Shown here: piece by piece, positions 7,796 to 16,772 of the stretch
How positions within the stretch are numbered: the stretch's first letter is position 1
How the letters are laid out: every line of letters begins with the position of its first letter
From: Herbaspirillum sp. AP02
GTDB taxonomy: Bacteria; Pseudomonadota; Gammaproteobacteria; Burkholderiales; Burkholderiaceae_D
Assembly: GCF_015767275.1 (NCBI RefSeq)
Contig: NZ_JADWMY010000013.1
Coordinates: 62,001 to 126,000, forward strand
Direction: 5' to 3'
Length of the DNA: 64,000 nucleotides
Translations under genes and position numbers: made by a program
Notes under the pieces: model-generated
Seen by the model: the letters and a program-made list of their open reading frames with translations, nothing else
Told to the model about the DNA's origin: nothing
Database searches by the model: none

Positions 7796-9277
7796 TCACA
7801 GCTGGCCCTGGCACACGTACTTGGTGTGCAGGTAATCATCCAGCCCGTGCACCGAGCCTTCGCGGCCATAACCGGATTCCTTGACACCGCCGAAGGGAGC
7901 CGCCTCGGCTGCCAGCGCGCCCTCGTTGACGCCGACGATGCCACTCTCCAGCGCGTCGGTGACACGGTGGATGCGCCGTACATCGGTCGAATAGAAATAC
8001 GCGGCCAGCCCGAAGGGTGTGCCATTGGCCGCCGCGATTACTTCTTCCTCGGTGGCAAAGCGCGTCACCGGTGCTACCGGGCCGAAGGTCTCTTCGCAGC
8101 TGCATTGCATGGCATCGGTCACATTGGCCAGCACGGTGGGCGCATAGTAGTTGTCGCTCTCGTAGCCGGGCCCCTGCAGGCGCTGGCCGCCGGTGATCAC
8201 GTGGGCGCCACGGGCGATGGCGTCGCGCACGTGCTGGTCGATCTTGGCGATGGCGCGGGCATTGATCATGGGACCGATCTGCGAAGCCGGATCGCTGGCC
8301 GGGCCGACCTTCAGCGCCGCCACCCGCGCCCCCAGCCTGGCCACGAAGGCTTCATAGACCTTCTCTTGCACGTAGATGCGGTTGGGGCTCACGCAGGTCT
8401 GGCCACCATTGCGGAACTTGGCCGCCATCACGCCGTCGATGGCCGCGTCCAGGTCGGCATCGTCGAAGACGATGAAGGGCGCATTGCCCCCCAGTTCCAG
8501 CGACAGCTTCTTGAGGGTATCGGCCGAATGACGCGCCAGGTGTTTGCCCACGGCGGTGGAGCCGGTAAAGCTGATCTTGCGCACCCGGCTATCGGCCAGC
8601 CATACATCCACGACCTCCGGCGTACGCTCGCGCGAGGCCGTGACGATGTTGATCACCCCGGCCGGCACGCCCGCTTCCTGCGCCAGGCGCACCAGCGCCA
8701 GCGAAGTCAGCGGCGTATCCTCGGCCGGCTTGCACACCACGGTACAACCAGCCGCCAGCGCAGGTGCGATCTTGCGGGCGATCATCGCGGCCGGGAAATT
8801 CCAGGGCGTGATGGTGGCGACCACGCCCACCGGTTCCTTCAGCGCCAGCATGCGGCGTCCGGTGACCGGGGCCGGGATGATGTCGCCATTGGCGCGGGTG
8901 GCTTCCTCACCGAACCATTCGACATAGCTGGCGGCATAGGCCACTTCACCCCGGCCCTCGGCCAGCGGCTTGCCCTGCTCGCGCGAGATCAGGCGACCCA
9001 GGTCTTCCTGGTGCGCCAGCAGCAAGTCGTTCCAGCGCTTGAGGATGGCGGCGCGCTGCTTGGCCGGCGTGGCCCGCCAGGCCGGGAATGCGGCAGCAGC
9101 GGCATCCACCGCAGCACGGGCATCGGCGGCATTGCCGTCGGGGACGCTGGCAAATACCTTGCCGGTAGCCGGATCGCTGACCTCCAGCTTGCCACCGTCG
9201 GCGGCCGCGCGCCATTGCGCGCCGATCAGGTGGGCGCCGGGCAGCAGGTCCTGGCGTTGCAGTTCGAGTGTAGTCAT
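7796..9277 (-). CDS. gabD: NAD(P)-dependent succinate-semialdehyde dehydrogenase
   Basis: A 493-residue aldehyde dehydrogenase. The general base Glu is in L-E-L-G-G-N-A-P and the catalytic Cys in N-G-G-Q-T-C-V-S-P-N-R; P-W-N-F-P is the nucleotide-binding segment. The N terminus M-T-T-L-E-L-Q-R-Q-D-L-L resembles GabD proteins, which is why I prefer ATG 9277 over the in-frame ATG at 9286. GabD oxidises succinate semialdehyde, the product of GABA transamination, to succinate. That fits the neighbouring aminotransferase and FAD amine oxidase. Confidence 0.9.
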   Translation of the reverse strand: MTTLELQRQDLLPGAHLIGAQWRAAADGGKLEVSDPATGKVFASVPDGNAADARAAVDAAAAAFPAWRATPAKQRAAILKRWNDLLLAHQEDLGRLISREQGKPLAEGRGEVAYAASYVEWFGEEATRANGDIIPAPVTGRRMLALKEPVGVVATITPWNFPAAMIARKIAPALAAGCTVVCKPAEDTPLTSLALVRLAQEAGVPAGVINIVTASRERTPEVVDVWLADSRVRKISFTGSTAVGKHLARHSADTLKKLSLELGGNAPFIVFDDADLDAAIDGVMAAKFRNGGQTCVSPNRIYVQEKVYEAFVARLGARVAALKVGPASDPASQIGPMINARAIAKIDQHVRDAIARGAHVITGGQRLQGPGYESDNYYAPTVLANVTDAMQCSCEETFGPVAPVTRFATEEEVIAAANGTPFGLAAYFYSTDVRRIHRVTDALESGIVGVNEGALAAEAAPFGGVKESGYGREGSVHGLDDYLHTKYVCQGQL

Positions 9278-9318
9278 GGCGAGCATTCAGTAAAAGTGAA
9301 GACGATTTGAAAGAGCAT

Positions 9319-10611
9319 TCAGGCCAGCTTATCCTTGAGCCGGTAGTACATGCCCACCACCGGCAGGAACCAGGGCGGCCCGAAATGACCGGGGATGGCC
9401 GGCCACTCGCGGTCACGCCAGGGATTGGCCAGCGCATCGCCGGCCATCACCTGCGCCATGCACTGCCCCATGTGGACCGACATCTGCGTGCCGTGGCCGC
9501 TGTAGCCCATGGAATAGAACAGGCCATCGCGCTCGCCCGCCTGCGGCAGGCGGTCGCGGGTCATGTCGACCAGTCCGCCCCAGCAGTAGTCCAGGCGCAC
9601 CGGCCCCAGTTGCGGGAAGGTCTGCTGCAGGCCCTGGCGCAGGATCTCGCCGCTGGCGGCATCGGACTGCGGGCTGGAAATGGCGAAGCGCGCCCGCCCG
9701 CCGAAGACCAGCCGGGTATCGGGCGTCATGCGGAAATAATGGTGGATATTGGCCACCGTGGTGTAGGTGCGCTGTTGGCTCAGCAGGGTGGCCGCGCGTT
9801 CGGCCCCCAGCGGCTCGGTCACCACGATGAAACTGCCCACCGGCACGATGCGCCGGCGCAGCCAGCCGAAGCTGCGATAGGCGCCGTGACGGCTGGCGCC
9901 GGTGGCCAGCAGGACCTGCCGCGCCAGCACGCTGCCACGGGGGGTGTGGACCCGATGCCCGTAGCTGTCGCCGATACGTTCCAGCCGTCGTACCTCGGTG
10001 CCGGTGTGGATGGCCGCGCCATGGCGTTCGGCCGCCAGCGCCAGGCCGTGGGCGAAGCGGCCCATGTGCATCTGGGCGCTGCGCTTGTAGAGCATGCCGC
10101 CGTGGAAGCGCTCGCTCTGCACCTCGGCACGTACGCGGGCGGCGTCCAGGATCTCGATGTCGCGGTCCACGCCATCGGCGTAGAGGCGCTCGGCACTGCG
10201 TTGCAGGGCATCCATCTGTTGCGGCCGGGTGGCCATCTTGAGCTTGCCGTGACGCAGGAAGTCGCAGGCGATGCCTTCTTCCTGCACCAGTCGCGCCACG
10301 GTATCGACGGCATCGTCATAGGCGTGGTACCAGGCACGGGCGCGTTCGACGCCGACCTTGGCTGCGACCTCCGCATAATCCATCGCCAGACCGTTGTTGA
10401 CGTGACCGCCATTGCGTCCCGAGGCTTCGGCCGCCACGTGCGGGCCGGCTTCCAGCACGAGCACCGAGGCCCCGCGCCTGGCCAGCGCCAGCGCCGCCGA
10501 CAGGCCGGTAAAACCGCCGCCGACGATGGCTACGTCAACCTGCGCAGGCAGGTCTCGCGAGGGGGAGATATACAGCGGGGCAGAATCGGTCCAGTAGGAT
10601 TCCAGCTTCAT
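9319..10611 (-). CDS. FAD-dependent oxidoreductase, DAO family (PuuB-like amine oxidase)
   Basis: A 430-residue flavoprotein with an N-terminal Rossmann motif V-A-I-V-G-G-G-F-T-G-L-S-A-A-L at about residues 28-42. The G-R-N-G-G-H block and the C-terminal Y-S-G-H-G-T-Q-M segment are typical of gamma-glutamylputrescine oxidase-like members. Such enzymes oxidise amines or N-substituted amino acids to an aldehyde or imine plus H2O2. Its placement 41 bp upstream of gabD on the same strand supports an amine-to-acid route. The start ATG 10611 gives M-K-L-E-S-Y-W; the frame extends further upstream without a better start. Confidence 0.85.
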   Translation of the reverse strand: MKLESYWTDSAPLYISPSRDLPAQVDVAIVGGGFTGLSAALALARRGASVLVLEAGPHVAAEASGRNGGHVNNGLAMDYAEVAAKVGVERARAWYHAYDDAVDTVARLVQEEGIACDFLRHGKLKMATRPQQMDALQRSAERLYADGVDRDIEILDAARVRAEVQSERFHGGMLYKRSAQMHMGRFAHGLALAAERHGAAIHTGTEVRRLERIGDSYGHRVHTPRGSVLARQVLLATGASRHGAYRSFGWLRRRIVPVGSFIVVTEPLGAERAATLLSQQRTYTTVANIHHYFRMTPDTRLVFGGRARFAISSPQSDAASGEILRQGLQQTFPQLGPVRLDYCWGGLVDMTRDRLPQAGERDGLFYSMGYSGHGTQMSVHMGQCMAQVMAGDALANPWRDREWPAIPGHFGPPWFLPVVGMYYRLKDKLA

Positions 10612-10796
10612 GGTGGGGATGCCAGGCAGGTGAATGGGAGCAGGGCGGCTGGTCTGCTGACGCAGCACGCCATGTCATCAAGGATAGGGGGCAGAGGCAA
10701 GCGATGTGGCGCGAACTGCAGCACGCTGGCGGCATGGCATGCCGTTCTGGCGTGGGCAATCGGCATTTTGTTTGCCATGCGGCATCGCCTCCCGAC

Positions 10797-11723
10797 TCAG
10801 TAACCGCGCTGGCGGTCGATCAGCCCCAGCAGCGGCAGGCCGGCGCGATGGCGGCGCAGGTTCTCCAGCACTGCTTCCACGGCGCCATCGGGCTGGGTCA
10901 TGCTGGCGATGTGGGGGGTGAGCACGATGTCGGGATGCGACCAGAACGGGTGGCCCGGCGGCAAGGGTTCGACCTCGCACACATCCAGTACCGCCGCACC
11001 GAGCTGGCCATCAGCCAGGGCGGCCAGCAGGTCGTCCTCGACCAGGTGGCCGCCACGGCCGACATTGACCAGCGCAGCCCCGCGCGGCAGTTGCTCAAAC
11101 AGCGCACGACACAGGAGGCCGCGCGTATCGTCGGTCAGCGGCACCAGGCACACCAGCACATCGGTGCGCGCCAGGAAATCCCTCAGGCCCCCGCTGCCGC
11201 TGTAGCACTCGATGCCCTCCAGCTGGTGGGCCGAACGGCTCCAGCCGGCGCAGGGAAAACCTAGACCATGCAACTGCTGCAGCACCGCCTGGCCCAGCAT
11301 GCCCAGGCCCAGTACCCCGACCCGGCAGGCCGTGGCCGGCCGCACCCGATGCGCCCGCCACACCTGTTCACGCTGCTGGCGGGCATAGAGGCGGCTGTCG
11401 CGATGCAGGCCCAGCACCGCATGGGTCACGTATTGCACCATGCCGGCGGCGATGCCGGGTTCGGTCATGCGCACCACCGGCAGGTCTGGCGGCAGGGTGG
11501 ACATGTCGAACTGGTCGATGCCGGCACCGACCGAAAACAGGATTTCCAGGTGGGGGAAGCGCTGTGCGATATCGTCCGGCGGCGTCCAGGCGGCCAGGTA
11601 GCGCACGCTGGCGTCATCGCCCTGGTGCGGCCAGATCTGGAAGGGCTGCTCCGGCGCCTTTTGCGCAAACAGCTCGGCCCATTCGGCGCCCCGCACGGGG
11701 TCGGCTTTGTAGAGAAAGGTCAT
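10797..11723 (-). CDS. D-isomer-specific 2-hydroxyacid dehydrogenase (GhrA-like glyoxylate/hydroxypyruvate reductase)
   Basis: A 308-residue protein with a central NAD(P) motif G-V-L-G-L-G-M-L-G (about residues 136-144). The family catalytic Arg is in N-V-G-R-G-G-H-L, the Glu in E-V-E-P-L-P and the His in T-P-H-I-A-S. GhrA-type enzymes reduce glyoxylate or hydroxypyruvate to the 2-hydroxyacid. It lies in the same-strand amine block, 186 bp upstream of the PuuB-like gene, and may remove a 2-oxoacid by-product; this role is inferred. Confidence 0.85.
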   Translation of the reverse strand: MTFLYKADPVRGAEWAELFAQKAPEQPFQIWPHQGDDASVRYLAAWTPPDDIAQRFPHLEILFSVGAGIDQFDMSTLPPDLPVVRMTEPGIAAGMVQYVTHAVLGLHRDSRLYARQQREQVWRAHRVRPATACRVGVLGLGMLGQAVLQQLHGLGFPCAGWSRSAHQLEGIECYSGSGGLRDFLARTDVLVCLVPLTDDTRGLLCRALFEQLPRGAALVNVGRGGHLVEDDLLAALADGQLGAAVLDVCEVEPLPPGHPFWSHPDIVLTPHIASMTQPDGAVEAVLENLRRHRAGLPLLGLIDRQRGY

Positions 11724-11742
11724 GGTGAGTCGCGCCGGCCGT

Positions 11743-12630
11743 TCAGCCCAGCGCCTGGTTGATCATGGAATAGGTGCGCCAGGTCGGATCGGCCGTGGGC
11801 GGCGTGCCTCGGCACATGCTGACCACGTCGTCCACGCAGGTCAGGCCGATCTCCTGCAGCCAGGGTTTGAGGCCGCTGCGGCCGGGTACATCGATGCGCA
11901 GGTAGGCGCCGGGGTAGGCGTTGACCCAATAGGCGATCAGCGCCTTGGCGTCTTCCACGTCGCTGGCGATGATCGGCCCGATCACGCGGCCGCGGCCGAA
12001 TTCGCGCTGGAAGGCCACCCCCGCCACCTGTCCCTGCCGTTCCAGCACGACCACCTCGGCCAGTTTCAACAAGGCCTGCAGCAGGGCGCTACGGTCGACG
12101 CCGCTGGCCTGGCGATCCAGTGCCAGCAGGGCCGGCACTTCCTCCGGGTGCAGCGGGCGAATGCGGGTGCCTGGCGGCAACGTGGCGGGCGCGCTGGCGG
12201 TGGTGCTCTGGTGCTGGCTCAGGGTATCGGTGACCACGAAACCCAGTTTTTCATACAGCGGGCGACCGGCTTCGGTGGCATTGAGGATCACATTGCGGGA
12301 GCCGGCATCGGCCAGCAGGCGCTGCATCATGGCGCGCCCCAGGCCGCGCCCCTGCAGGGCATCGGCGATGATCACCAGACCCAGCGACGCATAGTCATCG
12401 TCCAGCCGGCACAGCATGCCGCTGCCGGCCACATTGAGGGTGCCATCAGGCTGTTCCTGTTCGACCACCCAGCTGCTGCTGACCTGATGGTGGAACTGCC
12501 AATCCGCCAGGCGGTGCGGCCAGTGCAGATGAAGGCTCATGGCATGGCAGGCGGGCAGATCCGTGGCGCGCATGGGGCGCAGCGTGGTGCGGTCGGCCTG
12601 CGTGGTGTCGAGCGTGCTTTCAGTGTGCAT
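11743..12630 (-). CDS. Two-domain GNAT N-acetyltransferase (copy 2)
   Basis: A 295-residue paralogue of the gene at 6820-7722. Shared features are W-P-H-R-L-x-D-W near residue 40, the acetyl-CoA loop (here Q-G-R-G-L-G-R-A-M-M), P-L-Y-x-x-L-G-F-V, G-R-V-I-G-P and the C-terminal N-Q-A-L-G. I chose ATG 12630 because AAGGA lies 9 bases upstream; the frame continues to an earlier start at 12717. It appears to be first in the minus-strand series running to the Lrp gene. The acetyl acceptor is unknown. Confidence 0.85.
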   Translation of the reverse strand: MHTESTLDTTQADRTTLRPMRATDLPACHAMSLHLHWPHRLADWQFHHQVSSSWVVEQEQPDGTLNVAGSGMLCRLDDDYASLGLVIIADALQGRGLGRAMMQRLLADAGSRNVILNATEAGRPLYEKLGFVVTDTLSQHQSTTASAPATLPPGTRIRPLHPEEVPALLALDRQASGVDRSALLQALLKLAEVVVLERQGQVAGVAFQREFGRGRVIGPIIASDVEDAKALIAYWVNAYPGAYLRIDVPGRSGLKPWLQEIGLTCVDDVVSMCRGTPPTADPTWRTYSMINQALG

Positions 12631-13197
12631 GAAGCTTGTCCTTATCAATACGTGTCGATCCATGTGATCGCGTTCTGTATGAGCGCTGCCTGGGGACCTG
12701 CCGGGCAGTCGGCACACCTCAGCGATGATGCGCCATCGGCGGCGTGCGGCGGAGGGTTTCCGTGCCGCGAATTCGCAATCTTATGGCGATCTGCCCCCCT
12801 ATCTCGGCACAAAATTGGGCGGCATCGGCATTAGCATGGTGCTGCCCCGCATGCCTCACTGGTAAATGATTTACGCATGTGTGGTGCAAGCGATTGCCCA
12901 GGCAGTGGTCATCTGCGCCAACACCCTGCCTGCATCCGGATCGCCAGCCTGCCGACGGAAACCGCACCAGCTTGGTGAAAATGCCCCAAAGCAGCGCGCC
13001 CGGCTCGCATTGCTGCACTGCTCGGCAAGCTATGCTGATTGGGCCGTCGAAAACACATATTTCTGTTTCGCGGCCCCGTCAAAAAGGAATAAACCGCAAG
13101 TGTCGCCATGTTGTAATCCTTCTCATGCATTGAACCTCAGGCAAGAGAATTCGCCGCATCCCTTTGCAGGATCATTTTTTTGACAGGACGATTTTCC
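12631..13197. other. 567-bp divergent intergenic region between GNAT copy 2 and the HAD gene
   Basis: No convincing gene is present. It holds an odd-centred palindrome GTAAAT-G-ATTTAC (12862-12874), a possible regulator site. It also holds an imperfect long hairpin, GGGCCG...CGGCCC (13041-13076), whose inner arms CGAAAACA and TGTTTCG also pair. The last 120 bases before the HAD gene are AT-richer than the surroundings and probably include its promoter. Confidence 0.5.
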
Positions 13198-13866
13198 ATG
13201 AGCACTTTCAAGCCCAAATTCATCACCTTCGACTGCTATGGCACGCTGACCCGTTTCCAGATGTCGGAAACCGCACAGAAGATCTACGCCGACCGTGTAT
13301 CGGCCGAGGACATGCCTTTCTTCCTGCGCCAGTTCGCCGCCTATCGCCTCGATGAAGTGCTGGATCAGTGGAAGCCCTACGAACAGGTCTGCAAGAACGC
13401 CATCACCCGTACCTGCGCGCGCTGGGGCATCAAGACCACCGACGAGGAAACCGGTGCCTTCTACAAGGCCGTGCCAACCTGGGGCCCGCACGCCGACGTG
13501 CCGGCCGGCCTGTCCAAGGTGGCCAAGGAATTCCCGCTGGTGATCTTCTCCAACGCCGACGACAGCCAGATCATGCATAACGTCGAGCAACTGGGCGCAC
13601 CCTTCCACAAGGTCTTCACCGCCCAGCAGGCGCAAGCCTACAAGCCGCGCCTGCGCGCCTTCGAATACATGCTCGACAAGCTCAACTGCAATCCGGAAGA
13701 CGTGCTGCACGTCTCCTCCAGCCTGCGTTACGACCTCATGCCGGCGTCCGACATGGGGATCAAGAACAAGGTCTTCGTCAATCGTGGTCATGAGCCCTCG
13801 ACGCCGCACTACGGCTATACCGAGATCAAGGACATTTCCGGCCTGCCGGGCGTGCTCGGGCTGTAA
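13198..13866 (+). CDS. HAD-superfamily hydrolase, 2-haloacid dehalogenase type II-like
   Basis: A 222-residue HAD protein. The nucleophile Asp is D12 in I-T-F-D-C-Y-G-T-L-T. Motif II is I-F-S-N-A-D-D, motif III lysine is in A-Y-K-P-R, and S-S-S-L-R-Y-D carries the acidic motif IV. The overall pattern is that of L-2-haloacid dehalogenase homologues, many of which act on other 2-substituted acids or phosphoesters. ATG 13198 gives M-S-T-F-K-P-K. It precedes the ABC binding-protein gene by 216 bp and may belong to the same catabolic unit; real dehalogenation is not shown. Confidence 0.85.
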   Translation: MSTFKPKFITFDCYGTLTRFQMSETAQKIYADRVSAEDMPFFLRQFAAYRLDEVLDQWKPYEQVCKNAITRTCARWGIKTTDEETGAFYKAVPTWGPHADVPAGLSKVAKEFPLVIFSNADDSQIMHNVEQLGAPFHKVFTAQQAQAYKPRLRAFEYMLDKLNCNPEDVLHVSSSLRYDLMPASDMGIKNKVFVNRGHEPSTPHYGYTEIKDISGLPGVLGL

Positions 13867-13945
13867 GCCGGGCCGGAGCAGGAAGGGAGCCGCCCACGCG
13901 CAGCACGTGCGCAGGCGCTCCCGGCAACAGCAGTGTTCCGGTCGC

Positions 13946-13969
13946 CGCCAGCCTGGCATCAGGCTGGCG
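13946..13969. repeat. 10-bp perfect stem-loop between the HAD and ABC binding-protein genes
   Basis: CGCCAGCCTG (13946-13955) pairs exactly with CAGGCTGGCG (13960-13969) around a GCAT loop. There is no T-run, so it is more likely an mRNA processing or stabilising hairpin, or a partial terminator, than a strong intrinsic terminator. Confidence 0.55.
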
Positions 13970-14082
13970 ATCCATGCGACCGGCCCCATCAGGTGGCATG
14001 CCCTGTGCGGAGGGATCTGCAACAGCAGACGCCAGGGCAGGCCGGTGGTCTTCGTGGTTGAACTTTTATCGTGAGGCTTTTC

Positions 14083-15714
14083 ATGAGCAAGCAGGAAAAC
14101 GGACGACTCCCCGCAGAGGGCTCCATCATCACCGACCCATCGCTGGAACACGCGCAGGGCGGCTTCACCCGCCGCGACATGATGCGCACCCTGCTGGCCG
14201 GCAGTCTCATGACGGTGGGCGGCACGGGCCTGCTGACGGCCAGCGGCAGCGCAATGGCCCAGGCGGCACAGACCGGCAAGCGCGGTGGCAAGATGCGCAT
14301 CGCCACCCAGACCAGCTCCACCGCCGATACCCTGGACCCGGCCAAGACCGCGCACTCCACCGACTACACCCGGGTGCACATGTTCTACAACGGCCTGACC
14401 AAGCTGGACGGCAAGCTGGGGCCGCAGATGGTGCTGGCCGAAGAGATGCTCACCAACGATGCCATCACCTGGACCGTCAAGCTGAAGAAGGGCGTGATCT
14501 TCCACGACGGCAAGCCCTTCACCCCGGCCGACGTGGTCTTCTCGCTCATGCGCCACAAGGACCCGGCGACCGCCTCCAAGGTCAAGGTGCTGGCCGACCA
14601 GATCGAATCGGTCAAGGCCAGCGGCCCCAATGAAGTGCAGATCAAGCTCACCAGCGCCAATGCCGACCTGCCGGTGATCCTGGCGACGGCACAGTTCCTG
14701 ATCGTGCGCGACGGCACCACCAACTTCAGCAGCGCCAACGGCACCGGTGCCTTCAAGCTCAAGGAATTCACCCCCGGCGTGCGCACCATCGGCGTACGCA
14801 ACGAAAACTATTGGAAGAGCGGCCTGCCCTACCTGGACGAGGTCGAACTGTTCGGCATCCCCGACGAGGCAGCGCGCGTGAATGCGCTGCTCTCCGGTGA
14901 CGTGCACTGGATCAACGACGTCAATGCCCGTTCCACCGGCCGCGTCAAGGGCACCGCCGGCTATACCGTCATGGAAACCAAGTCGGGCCAGTACACCGAC
15001 CTGGTGATCCGCCAGGACGTGGCCCCCGGCAACAGCATGGATTTCACCCTGGGCATGAAGTACCTGCTGGATCGCGAGCAGATCAAGATGGCCGCCTTCC
15101 GTGGCTATGCCGTCACCGCCAACGACCAGCCGATCGACCCCACCAACCGCTTCTACTTCGCCGGCCTGCCGCAGCGCGCCTTCGATCCCGACAAGGCCAA
15201 GTTCCACCTGGAGAAGGCCGGCGTCATGGGCAGCACCATTCCCATCGTGGCCTCGGTGGCCGCCACCGGCTCGGTGGACATGGCCGTGCTGATGCAGCAG
15301 AGCGCCGCCAAGATCGGCTTGAAGCTCGATGTCAAGCGGGTCCCGGCCGATGGCTACTGGTCCAACCAGTGGATGAAGGTGCCGGTCGGTTTCGGCAACA
15401 TCAATCCGCGCCCCAGCGCCGACATCCTGCTGACCCAGTTCTTCAAGTCCGATGCCCAGTGGAATGAATCCGGCTGGAAGAACGCCCAGTTCGACCAGCT
15501 GGTGGTGGCCGCGCGCGGCGAGACCGACTTCACCAAGCGCAAGGCCATGTACGCCGATCTGCAGACCATGATCCACGAGAAGTGCGGCATCGGTATCCCG
15601 GTCTTCATCATCAACCTGGAAGGCATGAGCACCAAGGTCAAGGGCATCGATCCGGTGCCGCTGGGTGCCTTCATGAACTACACCTGTGCCGAGTACGTCT
15701 GGCTGGATGCGTGA
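14083..15714 (+). CDS. Peptide/nickel-type ABC transporter substrate-binding protein (SBP_bac_5), Tat-like signal
   Basis: A 543-residue periplasmic binding protein of the DppA/OppA/NikA family. The N terminus carries F-T-R-R-D-M-M-R-T-L-L-A-G and a hydrophobic stretch ending A-M-A-Q-A, which looks like a Tat export signal. The body begins G-G-K-M-R-I-A-T-Q, followed by T-L-D-P-A-K and V-F-S-L-M-R. I chose ATG 14083 because GAGG lies 6 bases upstream; the GTG at 14071 is in frame but lacks support. It leads the operon of two permeases and a fused ATPase. The ligand is unknown, with a small peptide or amino-acid conjugate plausible. Confidence 0.9.
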   Translation: MSKQENGRLPAEGSIITDPSLEHAQGGFTRRDMMRTLLAGSLMTVGGTGLLTASGSAMAQAAQTGKRGGKMRIATQTSSTADTLDPAKTAHSTDYTRVHMFYNGLTKLDGKLGPQMVLAEEMLTNDAITWTVKLKKGVIFHDGKPFTPADVVFSLMRHKDPATASKVKVLADQIESVKASGPNEVQIKLTSANADLPVILATAQFLIVRDGTTNFSSANGTGAFKLKEFTPGVRTIGVRNENYWKSGLPYLDEVELFGIPDEAARVNALLSGDVHWINDVNARSTGRVKGTAGYTVMETKSGQYTDLVIRQDVAPGNSMDFTLGMKYLLDREQIKMAAFRGYAVTANDQPIDPTNRFYFAGLPQRAFDPDKAKFHLEKAGVMGSTIPIVASVAATGSVDMAVLMQQSAAKIGLKLDVKRVPADGYWSNQWMKVPVGFGNINPRPSADILLTQFFKSDAQWNESGWKNAQFDQLVVAARGETDFTKRKAMYADLQTMIHEKCGIGIPVFIINLEGMSTKVKGIDPVPLGAFMNYTCAEYVWLDA

Positions 15715-15815
15715 GAACGGGAAAGTCTCGCGCCTGAAGCAATGATGGCAGTGCAAGTCACACGGGACCGGTGGGCACAGCCGGCCGGTCCCGGCACTGG
15801 TTACCGAGGATAGCT

Positions 15816-16772
15816 ATGAATGGAATGGTCCTGCGTCTGATCGTGCGCCGCCTGCTGCAGGCGGTGCTGACGCTGTTGCTGGTGTCGGCCGGCGTGTTCT
15901 TCATCACCAACCTGTTGCCGGGCGATGCCGCCCAGACCGCGCTGGGCCAGGCCGCCACGCCCGAGACGGTGGCCGCGCTGCGCCTGCAGTACGGCCTGGA
16001 CCTGCCGGCCCCGCTGCGTTATGCACAGTGGCTGAGCAACCTGGTCTCGGGCAATCCGGGCATGTCGCTGGTCAACAATGTGCCGGTGGCGCAGATGATC
16101 GCCGGTCGCCTGCCGGCCTCGCTGATGCTGGCCGCCGTGACCGCCCTGGTGTCGGTGCCGCTGGCGCTGTTCCTGGGCATCTTCTCGGCCATGTACCGGG
16201 GCTCCTTCTTCGACCGCGCCGTCAACGTCAGCGCGGTCTCGATGGTCTCGGTACCGGAATTCCTGGTCGCCACCGTGGCCGTGATGATCTTCGCCGTCAA
16301 GCTGCGCTGGCTGTCGGCGCTGTCGCATGCAAGCGAGGCCGCCACCCTGGGCGCCTTCGTCAAGGCCTATGCCATGCCGGTGCTGACCCTGTGCTGCGTG
16401 ATCGTGGCCCAGATGACGCGCATGACCCGCGCCGCCGTGATCGACCAGCTGCGTTCTTCCTATGCCGAGATGGCCTTGTTGAAAGGCGTCAAGCGTACCC
16501 GTATCGTGCTGCGCCACGCGCTGCCCAACGCCATCGGCCCGATCGCCAATGCGGTCGCGCTGAGCCTGTCCTACCTGCTGGGCGGGGTCATCATCGTCGA
16601 AAGCATCTTCAACTATCCCGGCATCGCCACCCTCATGATCGATGCCGTGACCACCCGCGACATGCCGCTGGTGCAGGCCTGCTCGATGATCTTCTGTGCC
16701 GGCTACCTGCTGCTGGTGCTGGCGGCCGATGTGCTGGCCATTGTTTCCAATCCAAGGTTGAAGACCCGATGA
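15816..16772 (+). CDS. ABC transporter permease, DppB/OppB family
   Basis: A 318-residue inner-membrane protein with several hydrophobic segments beginning R-L-I-V-R-R-L-L-Q-A-V-L-T-L. The F-F-I-T-N-L-L-P-G-D-A-A segment after TM1 is characteristic of DppB-type permeases. The EAA loop lies near E-M-A-L-L-K-G-V-K-R-T-R-I-V-L-R-H-A. ATG 15816 is preceded by CGAGGA (15805-15810). The stop overlaps the start of the next permease by 4 bases (ATGA), implying translational coupling. Confidence 0.9.
   Translation: MNGMVLRLIVRRLLQAVLTLLLVSAGVFFITNLLPGDAAQTALGQAATPETVAALRLQYGLDLPAPLRYAQWLSNLVSGNPGMSLVNNVPVAQMIAGRLPASLMLAAVTALVSVPLALFLGIFSAMYRGSFFDRAVNVSAVSMVSVPEFLVATVAVMIFAVKLRWLSALSHASEAATLGAFVKAYAMPVLTLCCVIVAQMTRMTRAAVIDQLRSSYAEMALLKGVKRTRIVLRHALPNAIGPIANAVALSLSYLLGGVIIVESIFNYPGIATLMIDAVTTRDMPLVQACSMIFCAGYLLLVLAADVLAIVSNPRLKTR

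Noticed and set aside
7604-9310. A 568-codon plus-strand frame opposite gabD
   Set aside because: gabD has all ALDH catalytic residues on the other strand; the plus frame is His/Gly/Arg-rich without motifs.
13885-13923. GC-rich inverted repeat after the HAD gene as a terminator
   Set aside because: The arms pair imperfectly, the loop is long and there is no T-run.
13123-15756. An 877-codon minus-strand frame across the HAD and ABC binding-protein genes
   Set aside because: Both opposite genes have clear family motifs and ribosome sites; the antisense frame has none and spans their intergenic gap.
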